19,903 nucleotides of DNA from DATKYV01 sp035528275 (GTDB taxonomy: Bacteria; Acidobacteriota; Terriglobia; UBA7540): the NCBI GenBank assembly GCA_035528275.1, contig DATKYV010000060.1:1-19903 (forward strand), given 5' to 3'. Shown piece after piece: positions 1 through 6,898 of this stretch (the stretch's first letter is position 1; each line of letters starts with the position of its first letter). The notes below the pieces were generated by a model. That model was not told the DNA's origin, did not search any database, and worked only from the letters and a program-made list of their open reading frames with translations. The translations under genes and the position numbers were made by a program.

Positions 1-1269
1 TGCGACGGGGAGCTCGACGGGCGCCCGGGCGAGCTCACCATCCGCCGCTACCGCCGCTTCGGCGCGGGTGGCGCCAAGCTCATCTGGTTTGAGGCCTGCG
101 CTGTGGCCCCCGAGGGCCGCGCCAATCCGCGCCAGCTTTGGCTTCATCCCGGCTCGGCGGCCGCCATCGGCAGTATGCTCGAAGAATGCCGCCGCGCCCA
201 CGAACGGCAATTCGGTTCGCGCCAGGATTTGGTTTGCGTTCTCCAGTGTACCCACTCGGGAAGGTACAGCAAGCCGAAGCCGACGGTGGCATACCAACAT
301 CCGGTCCTCGACAAATTCCCCTACCTGAACAAGTCGGACCTGCCACCTCGCGATGCTCCGTGGGATGTCGCCAGCGACGAATATCTGGAAGCTTTGGAAG
401 ACCGCTACGTGGAGGCGGCGGCGCTGGCGCGAGAGATCGGGTTCGACGGCATCGACTTGAAGATGACCCACGGATACCTGCTCATGGAGCTTCTGAGCGC
501 GCGCACGCGGCCGGGCCCCTACGGCGGCGCGCTCGAGAATCGCACCCGGCTTCCCCTAAATGTTCTGCGCAAGATTCGCGAGCGCGTCGGCAACGGCTTC
601 CTGCTCGCCGCCCGCCTGGGCGTCTATGACGGCGTTCCTTACGCGGTCTCAGCGGAGGATGAGCTGGGAATTCCCCGACCCCACAGCACACCCTATTCGT
701 GGGGCTTCGGCGTCAATCCTCAAAACCCTTTTGAGCCCGACCTCGAAGAGCCGATCAAATTCATCGGCTGGTTGAAGGACGCCGGGCTCAAGCTCCTGAA
801 CGTTTCGATGGGGAACCCGTACGTCAACCCGCACATTGGGCGTCCCCACGAAAAGCCCAACGAGGGAGCTTATGAGACGCCCGAACATCCGCTGGTGGGC
901 GTCGAACGCCATTTCTCCGCCACGGCAAGAATCCAGCAGGCTTATCCTGACCTGCCCGTCGTGGGGACGGGCTACACGTGGCTTCAACACTTCCTCATCA
1001 ACGCGGCGGCGGCCAACATCAAGCTGGGCCGCGTGACACTCGCCGGAGTGGGACGCATGGCGCTCGCCTATCCGGACTTTGCCCGCGACGCCCTCTCCAA
1101 AGGCGAGCTCGATCCCTTGCGCACCTGCAAAACTCTTTCGTTTTGCACCTACCTGATGCGCCAGAAGGACCATCCGCTCGGTCAATTTCCCACTGGCTGT
1201 CCGCCGTTCGATAAGGAAGGGTACGGGGAAGTGATGAAGCAGGCGCGGGCGGCGGCCCGCGGAAAATAG
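1..1269 (+). CDS. NADH:flavin oxidoreductase, Old Yellow Enzyme superfamily (5' truncated by window edge)
   Basis: The reading frame is open from base 1, so the start lies outside; 422 residues and a TAG stop are visible. It is an FMN-dependent TIM-barrel oxidoreductase, normally reducing activated C=C bonds or related substrates with NAD(P)H. Near visible residues 33-47 is the family stretch containing VAPEGR. The active-site strand reads DLKMTHGYL (152-160), followed by an LLSAR segment and YGGALENR. The phosphate-binding end shows GTGYTW and GVGRMALAYP. In classical OYE the substrate-binding pair sits at the K154 and H157 positions as His/Asn or His/His; here it is Lys/His. Near the C-terminus C376, C382 and C400 resemble the 4Fe-4S cluster region of the 2,4-dienoyl-CoA reductase-like branch, but one expected cysteine position (379) is Leu, so a cluster is doubtful. 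Roughly 50-65 N-terminal residues should be missing. The family is confident; the substrate is unknown. Confidence 0.88.
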   Translation, partial: CDGELDGRPGELTIRRYRRFGAGGAKLIWFEACAVAPEGRANPRQLWLHPGSAAAIGSMLEECRRAHERQFGSRQDLVCVLQCTHSGRYSKPKPTVAYQHPVLDKFPYLNKSDLPPRDAPWDVASDEYLEALEDRYVEAAALAREIGFDGIDLKMTHGYLLMELLSARTRPGPYGGALENRTRLPLNVLRKIRERVGNGFLLAARLGVYDGVPYAVSAEDELGIPRPHSTPYSWGFGVNPQNPFEPDLEEPIKFIGWLKDAGLKLLNVSMGNPYVNPHIGRPHEKPNEGAYETPEHPLVGVERHFSATARIQQAYPDLPVVGTGYTWLQHFLINAAAANIKLGRVTLAGVGRMALAYPDFARDALSKGELDPLRTCKTLSFCTYLMRQKDHPLGQFPTGCPPFDKEGYGEVMKQARAAARGK

Positions 1270-1331
1270 AAAGCGGAAGCCGGCAGGCGGAAAGCGGAAA
1301 GCAGAAAGCAGAAAGCAGAAAGCAGAAAGCA
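1269..1331. repeat. Heptanucleotide tandem array, about nine units of GAAAGCA/GAAAGCG
   Basis: Nine consecutive 7-bp units start at the last base of the upstream stop codon. The three units nearest the gene are degenerate (gaaagcg, gaagccg, gcaggcg). Then come one gaaagcg and five perfect gaaagca units (1297-1331). The array is purine-rich on the plus strand. The 7-bp period is incompatible with a conserved reading frame, so open frames across it are artefacts. Homogenised units at one end and decayed ones at the other suggest slippage growth. Confidence 0.9.
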
Positions 1332-1413
1332 ACTACCGGTCGATGTCGCCGACGGTGAGGACTCATGCTTAGCCGCCGGCTGGATCAAGGGGAAAACTCC
1401 TGCAATCCGAGGT

Positions 1414-1455
1414 TGGCAAGTGGCAACTGACGACTGGCAACAAACAACTGACGAC
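1414..1455. repeat. Second heptanucleotide array, six units of TGGCAAC/TGACGAC type
   Basis: Six 7-bp units run without a gap: tggcaag, tggcaac, tgacgac, tggcaac, aaacaac, tgacgac. The core differs from the array at 1269-1331 but the period is the same. It ends two bases before the stop codon of the small minus-strand frame at 1458, so it lies in that frame's 3' flank. Between the two arrays (1332-1413) I see nothing recognisable. Confidence 0.8.
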
Positions 1456-1457
1456 TT

Positions 1458-1601
1458 CTACCGCGTCAAGACGGCGAAAAGGCCGAGCACCAGTCCGACG
1501 AGCCAGGCGACGGCAATCGCCGCTCCCAGCGCGGGGCCCGCGGCGAGAAAGAAGATGGTTACGAACTCTTCCAGGGCTCCGGAGATGGCCTGCTTCTTCA
1601 C
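1458..1601 (-). CDS. Possible 47-residue single-pass membrane protein
   Basis: A GTG at 1601-1599 is preceded five bases upstream by GGAGG, a strong ribosome binding site. The frame encodes 47 residues and ends in TAG. A charged amphipathic start (KKQAISGALEEF) is followed by a hydrophobic stretch of about 30 residues rich in Ala, Leu, Gly and Val, ending LTR. That composition fits a small inner-membrane protein or the last helix of a larger one. It lies downstream of the amidase on the same strand, about 265 bp away, with the 100-bp inverted-repeat element between. I do not recognise the family. It could also be the C-terminal remnant of a longer protein, since the frame stays open a short way upstream of the GTG. 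Moderate-to-low confidence. Confidence 0.45.
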   Translation of the reverse strand: MKKQAISGALEEFVTIFFLAAGPALGAAIAVAWLVGLVLGLFAVLTR

Positions 1602-1633
1602 CTCGGCCTCCGCGACAGGCTGAAATGGCAAGG

Positions 1634-1733
1634 CTAGTACTTAGTGACATGGTTTCGCGTCAAATCGAAGTTAATGAAAATTAGACACTTGCGCTCCCAG
1701 GAAGCTACGCGGATTTAAGTCACCAAGTACTAG
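1634..1733. mobile_element. 100-bp element with 15-bp terminal inverted repeats, MITE-like
   Basis: The left end CTAGTACTTAGTGAC (1634-1648) and the right end GTCACCAAGTACTAG (1719-1733) are reverse complements with one mismatch. Similarity continues inward: on each inward-read strand gtgac is followed by seven bases and then cgcgt. The interior is more A+T-rich than the surroundings and has no credible coding frame. CTAG at both outer ends may be part of the repeat or a palindromic target duplication. Size and structure fit a miniature inverted-repeat element or a structured interspersed repeat; no transposase is nearby. The flanks 1602-1633 and 1734-1865 show nothing else recognisable. Confidence 0.6.
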
Positions 1734-1865
1734 TGCGGGCGTTCGCCCTGCCGACCTCTGCCTTCCGCAAGGTTACCACTCTCCCCGCCAAAATACTTCT
1801 GCTTCCAATCGCCCGATCTGATTCGATCCCTACCTCCGGTCGGCGGGAGGGCCGGGCTTCCGCTG

Positions 1866-3431
1866 CTAGCCCTCATAGCCCGGAGGCGCCACGAATCCGC
1901 CCACCACGTCTGCCATCAATCCGGCGATGTGCACGGGGGTGGCGTCTTCGAGGTACGGCCCCATGATTTGGATTCCCACCGGCAAGCCATCCTTCGTGCG
2001 GCCCGCCGGAGCGACGGCCGCCGGGTTGCCGGTCAGGGTGGCAATCGAGATCCACCGCAGCATGTCACCATAGAACCGCTTGCCTTGGGACGTCGTCACC
2101 GTCCTTTCGAAGAATGTCCCCTTGTGGTCGTGAGGGAAGGCCGGGACGATGTTCTCGGGCAGAAGGAAAGCGTCGTGCGCCTTGAAGTAGTCCTGCCAGA
2201 GGGCGCGCGCCTTGAGCCTCTGCTCGCTTTGCCCGAGCCATTCTCGGTGGGAAATCTCGCGCCCGCGGAGCCACATCCGGGCGTAGTAACCCCAGGGGCT
2301 ATCCACGGACTCGCGCAAGACCATGAGTTCTTCTTCCTTGGTCGTCAGCCCCAGCAGCGCCGAAAGGAGGAGGATGTAATTGTCGAAGATCTCTTGCGGC
2401 TTGCAGCCTGCCGGCCAGCCCTCCTCGAGCCGCACACCTTTGGCGCGCAGGGCATCCACCGCGCGAGCGAGGATGTCTTTGACTTCGGGGGTCACGGGGC
2501 AGAACGGATCGTCGAGGACGTAACCAATCCGGTAGTCTCTAAGCCTCGACCCGCGCGGTGAAGGCAGGTGCCAACAGTAGGCCGTAGCTTCCTCGGATTC
2601 CGGGCCGGCGACGACTTCAAGTTCCAGGAGCAAGTCCTGGGCGCTGCGGGCCATGGGGCCGGCAACTGCCAGGTCTCTCAGGGCAAGGATCTGCCCGGGG
2701 AGAGGAGGGATGTGACCTTTCTCCGGCACGAGATTCAACGTTGGTTTCAGGCCGTAGATCCCGCAGAAGTGACAAGGGGTGCGGATGGAGCCGCCGATGT
2801 CGCTGCCCAATTCGAGGAATCCCAAGCCCGCGGCCAGCGCCGCGGCGCCGCCGCCTGTGGAGCCCCCCGGGGTTCGCGCCAAGTCCCAAGGATTGTTGGT
2901 CGTTCCCGCCACAGCGTTGAAGGATTGAAGGTCGCCGGCGAATTCCGGCATGTTGGTCTTGCCGATGATGACGGCGCCCGCCGCCTTGAGCCGGGCGACG
3001 GCCACGGCGTCCTCCGTGGGGATGTAGTTCTCGAGCATCTTCGATCCCGAAGTGGTCCTCACTCCGGCTGTGGGGAAAACGTCTTTGATCAAGATGGGCA
3101 GGCCGTGGAGCGGCCCCCGGACTTTGCCCGCGGCGAGAGCCTCATCGGCCTTCTTTGCCCGCTCCATCGCCTGGTCCTCGATCAGCGTGACGAAGGCGTT
3201 GATCTGGGGATTGAATTTCTTGATGCGCGCGTAGACATGCTCGGTAAGCTGGCGCGAAGAGATGGCGCCGGAACGAATCGCCCGCGCGGCTTCGCTCGCC
3301 GTGCCGAAGTTCGGATCGAAGTCGGGCGCAGCTGCCGAGGCAATTCTAGGGATTCGGTTGACAAACGGAACCGCCGCCGCAACGCCTGCCGCGGCCTTCA
3401 GAAACGCCCTGCGGGTCTTGGGGTGATGCAT
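1866..3431 (-). CDS. Tat-exported amidase, amidase-signature family
   Basis: A serine amidase of the Ser-cisSer-Lys class (GatA/FAAH fold) that hydrolyses carboxamide bonds; the substrate cannot be told. The catalytic residues are visible and correctly spaced: K116 in PILIKDV, cis-Ser S191 in GGSTGGG, and nucleophile S215 in SDIGGSIRTP. The spacings of 75 and 24 match those of characterised members. The length, 521 residues, is usual. The N-terminus carries a twin-arginine signal (TRRAFLK, residues 6-12) followed by an Ala-rich hydrophobic stretch to about residue 34, so the enzyme is predicted to be exported folded and is not a GatCAB subunit. The ATG at 3431 is chosen because GGGAGG lies just upstream; an upstream in-frame ATG at 3476 would bury the Tat signal. 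It follows the HAD gene by 85 bp on the same strand and may be co-transcribed with it. A short hairpin (GTCGT/ACGAC, 3444-3456) sits just before the ribosome binding site. Confidence 0.93.
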   Translation of the reverse strand: MHHPKTRRAFLKAAAGVAAAVPFVNRIPRIASAAAPDFDPNFGTASEAARAIRSGAISSRQLTEHVYARIKKFNPQINAFVTLIEDQAMERAKKADEALAAGKVRGPLHGLPILIKDVFPTAGVRTTSGSKMLENYIPTEDAVAVARLKAAGAVIIGKTNMPEFAGDLQSFNAVAGTTNNPWDLARTPGGSTGGGAAALAAGLGFLELGSDIGGSIRTPCHFCGIYGLKPTLNLVPEKGHIPPLPGQILALRDLAVAGPMARSAQDLLLELEVVAGPESEEATAYCWHLPSPRGSRLRDYRIGYVLDDPFCPVTPEVKDILARAVDALRAKGVRLEEGWPAGCKPQEIFDNYILLLSALLGLTTKEEELMVLRESVDSPWGYYARMWLRGREISHREWLGQSEQRLKARALWQDYFKAHDAFLLPENIVPAFPHDHKGTFFERTVTTSQGKRFYGDMLRWISIATLTGNPAAVAPAGRTKDGLPVGIQIMGPYLEDATPVHIAGLMADVVGGFVAPPGYEG

Positions 3432-3516
3432 GGAAACCTCCCTGTCGTTCGACGACGAGAAGTTCGAGTGATTCACGACGAATGAGCGTCACCGTTCTCA
3501 GAATCCGCGCGCAGAT

Positions 3517-4404
3517 CTATTTCCACGGCGGCTTTTCGGGGAGCAGCTTTTCGAACTCGGCGATGAGCGAAGCCTCGTAGTCGCCGGCGTAGGTCTTGTT
3601 AAAGAACCGGTCGGCGGCTTCGCGGTGGAACCGCTCCCAGGACTCCTCCTCGTGTCCCGGATTGACGGGGAAGAAGAGCGCGCCGTTAGCGCGGGCCGCG
3701 GCCAGATCGCCCGGCGCGTCGCCGATCATCAGCACGCAATCCTTTTCGTACTTCCCGCCCGCGGTGAGCTTCAAATGTTCCTTCTTGCTGCCCATCTCCT
3801 GCCCGGCGATGACGGCGGCGTATTTGGCGATACCGTGCTCCTGCCACTCGCGCTCCAGCGCTTCCCCGGGCGTGGCCGAAACGCAGATGATGTCGGCGTT
3901 CGCTGAAACCTTCTCGGCGCTCTCGCGGAAGAAGGGGAAGGGCGGAACGCCTTCCACCAAGTCGGCGATGGAGCGGTTGACCGCTTTGCTCCACTCGAGG
4001 GTCTGCTTGAGGATGGAGTCGCCGGTCTTCGCCACCTCGGCTTCGAGAGTGGGATTCCCCAGCGCCGCGCCGGAGTCGATCCAGGCTTGGAGGGTGGGGA
4101 CCTCGGGGACCTTGACGCCCCGCCGCATGGGCTCGGGCCAATCGCGGAGCAGTTCAAAAGTTTTGGTGAGCGCCGGGAAGCGGTTAATCCCCCGCCACTT
4201 TGAGTAGAGGTTGACGAACTCGGCGGCCGCCCGCGCGTACTTGGAAATCGCCTGTAACTTCCAGTGTTTGATGATGTTAGGGATGAAACACTCCTTGTGC
4301 TTGATCTCCATGCTGTCAAATACGCAGCCGTCCGAATCGATTCCGACGAAGAAGGCGTGGCGGGGTTTGAAGGCGAGCAGTTTATCCTTTGGGGAAGATG
4401 GCAT
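3517..4404 (-). CDS. HAD-superfamily hydrolase (probable phosphatase)
   Basis: The 295-residue cytoplasmic protein has all four HAD motifs. Motif I is GIDSDG, with D23 the nucleophile and D25 the acid/base; motif II is the Ser/Thr in VSATP (176-178); motif III is Lys in GSKKEH (207 or 208); motif IV is IGDAPGD (D229 and D233, metal binding). Between motifs I and II lies a large, mostly helical cap insertion (about residues 30-165), as in phosphoglucomutase/phosphonatase-type members but longer than usual. The expected chemistry is Mg-dependent phosphoryl transfer, most often dephosphorylation of a small phosphorylated metabolite; the substrate is unknown. The ATG at 4404 is preceded by CGGAGG about eight bases upstream; the longer open frame to 4509 has no better start. 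No signal peptide. The stop is TAG. It is divergent from the rimP operon and upstream of the amidase on the same strand. Confidence 0.88.
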   Translation of the reverse strand: MPSSPKDKLLAFKPRHAFFVGIDSDGCVFDSMEIKHKECFIPNIIKHWKLQAISKYARAAAEFVNLYSKWRGINRFPALTKTFELLRDWPEPMRRGVKVPEVPTLQAWIDSGAALGNPTLEAEVAKTGDSILKQTLEWSKAVNRSIADLVEGVPPFPFFRESAEKVSANADIICVSATPGEALEREWQEHGIAKYAAVIAGQEMGSKKEHLKLTAGGKYEKDCVLMIGDAPGDLAAARANGALFFPVNPGHEEESWERFHREAADRFFNKTYAGDYEASLIAEFEKLLPEKPPWK

Positions 4405-4538
4405 AAGGTTGCACCTCCGGGCGAATTGACCGAGGAAGTCCCGCCGGTCCGCGAACAAGCCTTGCATCTTAGCGCACTTGGGACTCCGGCGGGGTGTTTT
4501 CGCGCCCAATTTTTGGCGGCGAGAGGGGTCATTAAGGG

Positions 4539-4567
4539 TTGCTTTTGTTTATTCAGAGGACTATAGT
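4539..4567 (+). promoter_or_regulatory. Sigma-70-type promoter of the rimP-nusA-infB operon
   Basis: The -35 box TTGCTT (4539-4544) and the -10 box TATAGT (4562-4567) are separated by exactly 17 bp. Transcription would start near 4574, about 100 nt before rimP. It is the best promoter match in the gap between the HAD gene and rimP (4405-4674). Confidence 0.65.
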
Positions 4568-4586
4568 GAAAATGGCGAACGCTTAC

Positions 4587-4609
4587 AGTGGGCGAAAGCC
4601 CACTTTTTT
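4587..4609 (+). terminator. Intrinsic terminator in the rimP leader (attenuator candidate)
   Basis: AGTGGGC (4587-4593) pairs perfectly with GCCCACT (4598-4604) around a GAAA tetraloop and is followed by six Ts. It lies downstream of the operon promoter and upstream of rimP, only about 13 nt from the predicted start site. Reading into rimP-nusA therefore requires read-through or antitermination. A similar stem before rimP-nusA is known to me from proteobacteria, so this is probably a conserved leader device; NusA itself is an obvious candidate effector (inference). Confidence 0.8.
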
Positions 4610-4674
4610 GTTGGTAAGCTTTGCGTTGTATGCGCTGCCGGGCCGGGACGCGGCGGGCAGCAATCGCCAGGAGT

Positions 4675-5139
4675 ATGGCTGCTGACCTGGAGAAAATTCG
4701 AGCCATCGCCGAGCGGGTCGCGGTATCCGAAAGCCTGTCGTTGGTGGATATCGAACTGAAGGGTGGGCGATCGAACCCGCTCCTTAGGGTTTATATCGAC
4801 AAACCCGGGGGGGTATCGCACGCTGACTGCCAGCTCATCAGCGAACAGTTGAGCGCCATCCTGGATGTCGAGGATCCCTTCCCGGGCCGCTTCGTCCTTG
4901 AGGTTTCGTCGCCGGGGCTGGACCGGAAACTGGTCAAGCCCAGCGATTTTGCATACTTCGCGGGGCGGCGCGCCCGCCTGGTGCTGCGGGAGCCTGTGGA
5001 CGAGGAAAGGGTTTTCGAGGGACGCCTGGCGGGATTCGAAGCCGGCCGCGTGCGGATTGACCTCGGCGAGCGCGGCATTACTGAATTCGACCTCACCAAT
5101 ATCTCGAAAGCCCGGTTGGTCGTGGAGTTGCAACGCTGA
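4675..5139 (+). CDS. rimP: Ribosome maturation factor RimP
   Basis: 154 residues, typical for the family. RimP binds the 30S subunit and helps assembly of its central and head regions. The N-terminal alpha/beta domain shows LVDIEL and LRVYID (about 23-42), the signature LEVSSPGLDR lies at residues 75-84, and a C-terminal SH3-like beta domain (about 90-154) ends the protein. It is the first gene of the operon and precedes nusA by 64 bp, the classical pairing. The start is uncertain: the ATG at 4675 gives the right length, but AGGAG lies only one base before it. The frame is open further upstream (ATG at 4630, TTG at 4621), which would add a basic, Cys-containing extension unlike the family. 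The gap to nusA contains a small GC hairpin (5160-5179) without a T run. Confidence 0.92.
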   Translation: MAADLEKIRAIAERVAVSESLSLVDIELKGGRSNPLLRVYIDKPGGVSHADCQLISEQLSAILDVEDPFPGRFVLEVSSPGLDRKLVKPSDFAYFAGRRARLVLREPVDEERVFEGRLAGFEAGRVRIDLGERGITEFDLTNISKARLVVELQR

Positions 5140-5203
5140 GGTTCGGTGAGTGCCCGGAGGCGCCGGTGATGGTCGGCGCGGGGCAAGTTCTTGGGGGTAG
5201 CTT

Positions 5204-6829
5204 TTGAGCACAAGCCTTCTTTATCAGACAATCGATCAGTTGAGCCGCGAGAAGGGGATCGATCCGCAGATCATCATCGCCGCGGTGGAGGACGCCATCC
5301 TGGTGGCGACGCGGAAGTATTACAAGACCACCGAGGACCTTCAGTCCCACTTCAACAACGAGACCGGCACCGTGGAAGTGTACGCCATCAAGAAGGTCGT
5401 GGAGGTGGTTGAGGATCCGGTTCACGAAATGGGCCTGGAAGAAGCTCAGAAGTACAACCCGGAGGCTGTTCTGGAGAGCGAAGTTCGCATCCCCAAGGCC
5501 ACTGACGTCCTGGGGAGGATCGCGGCGCAGACAGCGAAGCAGGTGATCTTCCAGAAAGTCCGCGAGGCGGAACGCGACACCGTCTACGCGGAATACAGCC
5601 AGCGGATCAGCGAACTGGTGAATTGCACGGTGAAGCGGACGGAAGGGCCGGACATCATCGTGGACCTGGGGCGGACGGAAGCCCGCCTGCCACGCAAGGA
5701 GCAGTCGCGGCTGGAAAGCTATCAGATCGGCGAGCGTGTGCGCGCGGTGATCACGCTGGTGGACCGCGCGGCGCGCGGGCCCCAGGTCATCGTCTCACGC
5801 GCCGATGGGATGCTCGTGCAGCGGCTTTTCGAGATGGAAGTGCCGGAAATCTACGACGGCACGGTGGTGATCCGCACCATCGCCCGGGAGCCGGGCGAGC
5901 GCTCGAAGGTGGCTGTCTACTCGAAAGATCCCGACGTGGACTGCGTGGGCGCCTGTGTGGGCATGAAGGGGATGCGGGTGCAGTCCATCATCCGCGAGCT
6001 GCGCGGCGAGAAGATCGACATCATCGAATTCAACGAAGACACCGTCATCTTTGCCGCCAATGCCTTGAGCCCGGCCAAGATCAACCACGTCTCCATCGTC
6101 GACGTCGAGCAAAAGCACCTGGAAGTGATTGTGGACGATACGCAATTGTCATTGGCCATCGGCAAGAAAGGGCAGAACGTGCGCCTGGCGGCCAAGCTCC
6201 TGGGTTGGCGCATCGATATCAAGAGCGAAGAGGAGAAGCGGCAGGAGATCGAGTCGCAGATGGCCGCCATGGCTTTGCGCGGCGCGCCGATCGCCGCCCT
6301 GCAGGGCCTGGGTGACAAGACCCTGGACAAGTTGCGAGACCACGGAATAGAAACCGTGGAACAGTTGGCGCAGATGACGCCCGACGAGCTGACCCAGATT
6401 CAGGGCGTTGGTGAGAAGACCGTGGAACGCATTCGGCGCGTCGTGACCGATTACTTCGAGCAGAGTCGGGAAGAAGCAGAGGCAGCCGAAGAGGCCTCTG
6501 AGGCGGAAGCTCCTGTGGAGGAGACCGTTACCGAATCTGAGGCCGAAGACGCGGGAGAGGCTGCGGCCGAAATCGAGGAGGAAGGGGCGCTTGAGGCTGC
6601 CGGCGAAAGCGCAGAGCGCCCATCGCAGGCCGGCGAAGCGGCTCCGTCGTTTGCCGACGAAACCTCAGAGATGGAAACTGGAGTAAAGGAAGTCTCAGAC
6701 GAAGAGGAGCAGCCCGCGGAGCTGGCGGACGCAGCGAGCGAGGCGGAAGGGCTTCCCGCCGAGGCCGGGGAGGGCGAACCGGCCGAAAATGAGCCCGCGG
6801 AGCCTACCAAGGAAGGAGAGACGAATTGA
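5204..6829 (+). CDS. nusA: Transcription termination/antitermination factor NusA
   Basis: A 541-residue RNA-polymerase-associated elongation factor acting in pausing, termination and antitermination. Domain order: RNAP-binding N-terminal domain (1 to about 125), S1 RNA-binding domain (about 137-200), KH1 with GACVGMKGMR (249-258), KH2 with IGKKGQNVRLA (319-329), a helix-hairpin-helix segment (about 364-415) with GLGDKT and GVGEKT, then a Glu/Ala-rich acidic tail of about 120 residues (421-541). The start is a TTG. An in-frame TAG at 5198-5200, two codons upstream, rules out any earlier start, and a GGGGG tract precedes it by about six bases. The KH1 loop has Met where many homologues have Pro/Ser, a minor variation. 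A weak start plus a leader terminator suggests expression is deliberately limited. Confidence 0.96.
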   Translation: MSTSLLYQTIDQLSREKGIDPQIIIAAVEDAILVATRKYYKTTEDLQSHFNNETGTVEVYAIKKVVEVVEDPVHEMGLEEAQKYNPEAVLESEVRIPKATDVLGRIAAQTAKQVIFQKVREAERDTVYAEYSQRISELVNCTVKRTEGPDIIVDLGRTEARLPRKEQSRLESYQIGERVRAVITLVDRAARGPQVIVSRADGMLVQRLFEMEVPEIYDGTVVIRTIAREPGERSKVAVYSKDPDVDCVGACVGMKGMRVQSIIRELRGEKIDIIEFNEDTVIFAANALSPAKINHVSIVDVEQKHLEVIVDDTQLSLAIGKKGQNVRLAAKLLGWRIDIKSEEEKRQEIESQMAAMALRGAPIAALQGLGDKTLDKLRDHGIETVEQLAQMTPDELTQIQGVGEKTVERIRRVVTDYFEQSREEAEAAEEASEAEAPVEETVTESEAEDAGEAAAEIEEEGALEAAGESAERPSQAGEAAPSFADETSEMETGVKEVSDEEEQPAELADAASEAEGLPAEAGEGEPAENEPAEPTKEGETN

Positions 6830-6898
6830 ACTAAGCGGCGTTCCTTCGCGGACGGAGAGGGCAGTATCCCACGTGCAGCGAGATGGAAAGAGGGGTTA

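Noticed and set aside
1369..1390. GCCGGCTGGATCA, resembling the 3' end of 16S rRNA
   Set aside because: Only about a dozen bases match; the sequence on both sides is unlike 16S rRNA, including the missing CCTCC. Chance similarity.
1269..1455. CRISPR array
   Set aside because: Units are 7 bp with no spacers; these are simple heptamer tandem repeats, and no cas gene is present.
1929..3485. Long plus-strand open frames opposite the amidase gene
   Set aside because: They mirror the high-GC amidase coding frame, have Arg/Gly/Pro-rich compositions typical of shadows, and lack ribosome binding sites and domains.
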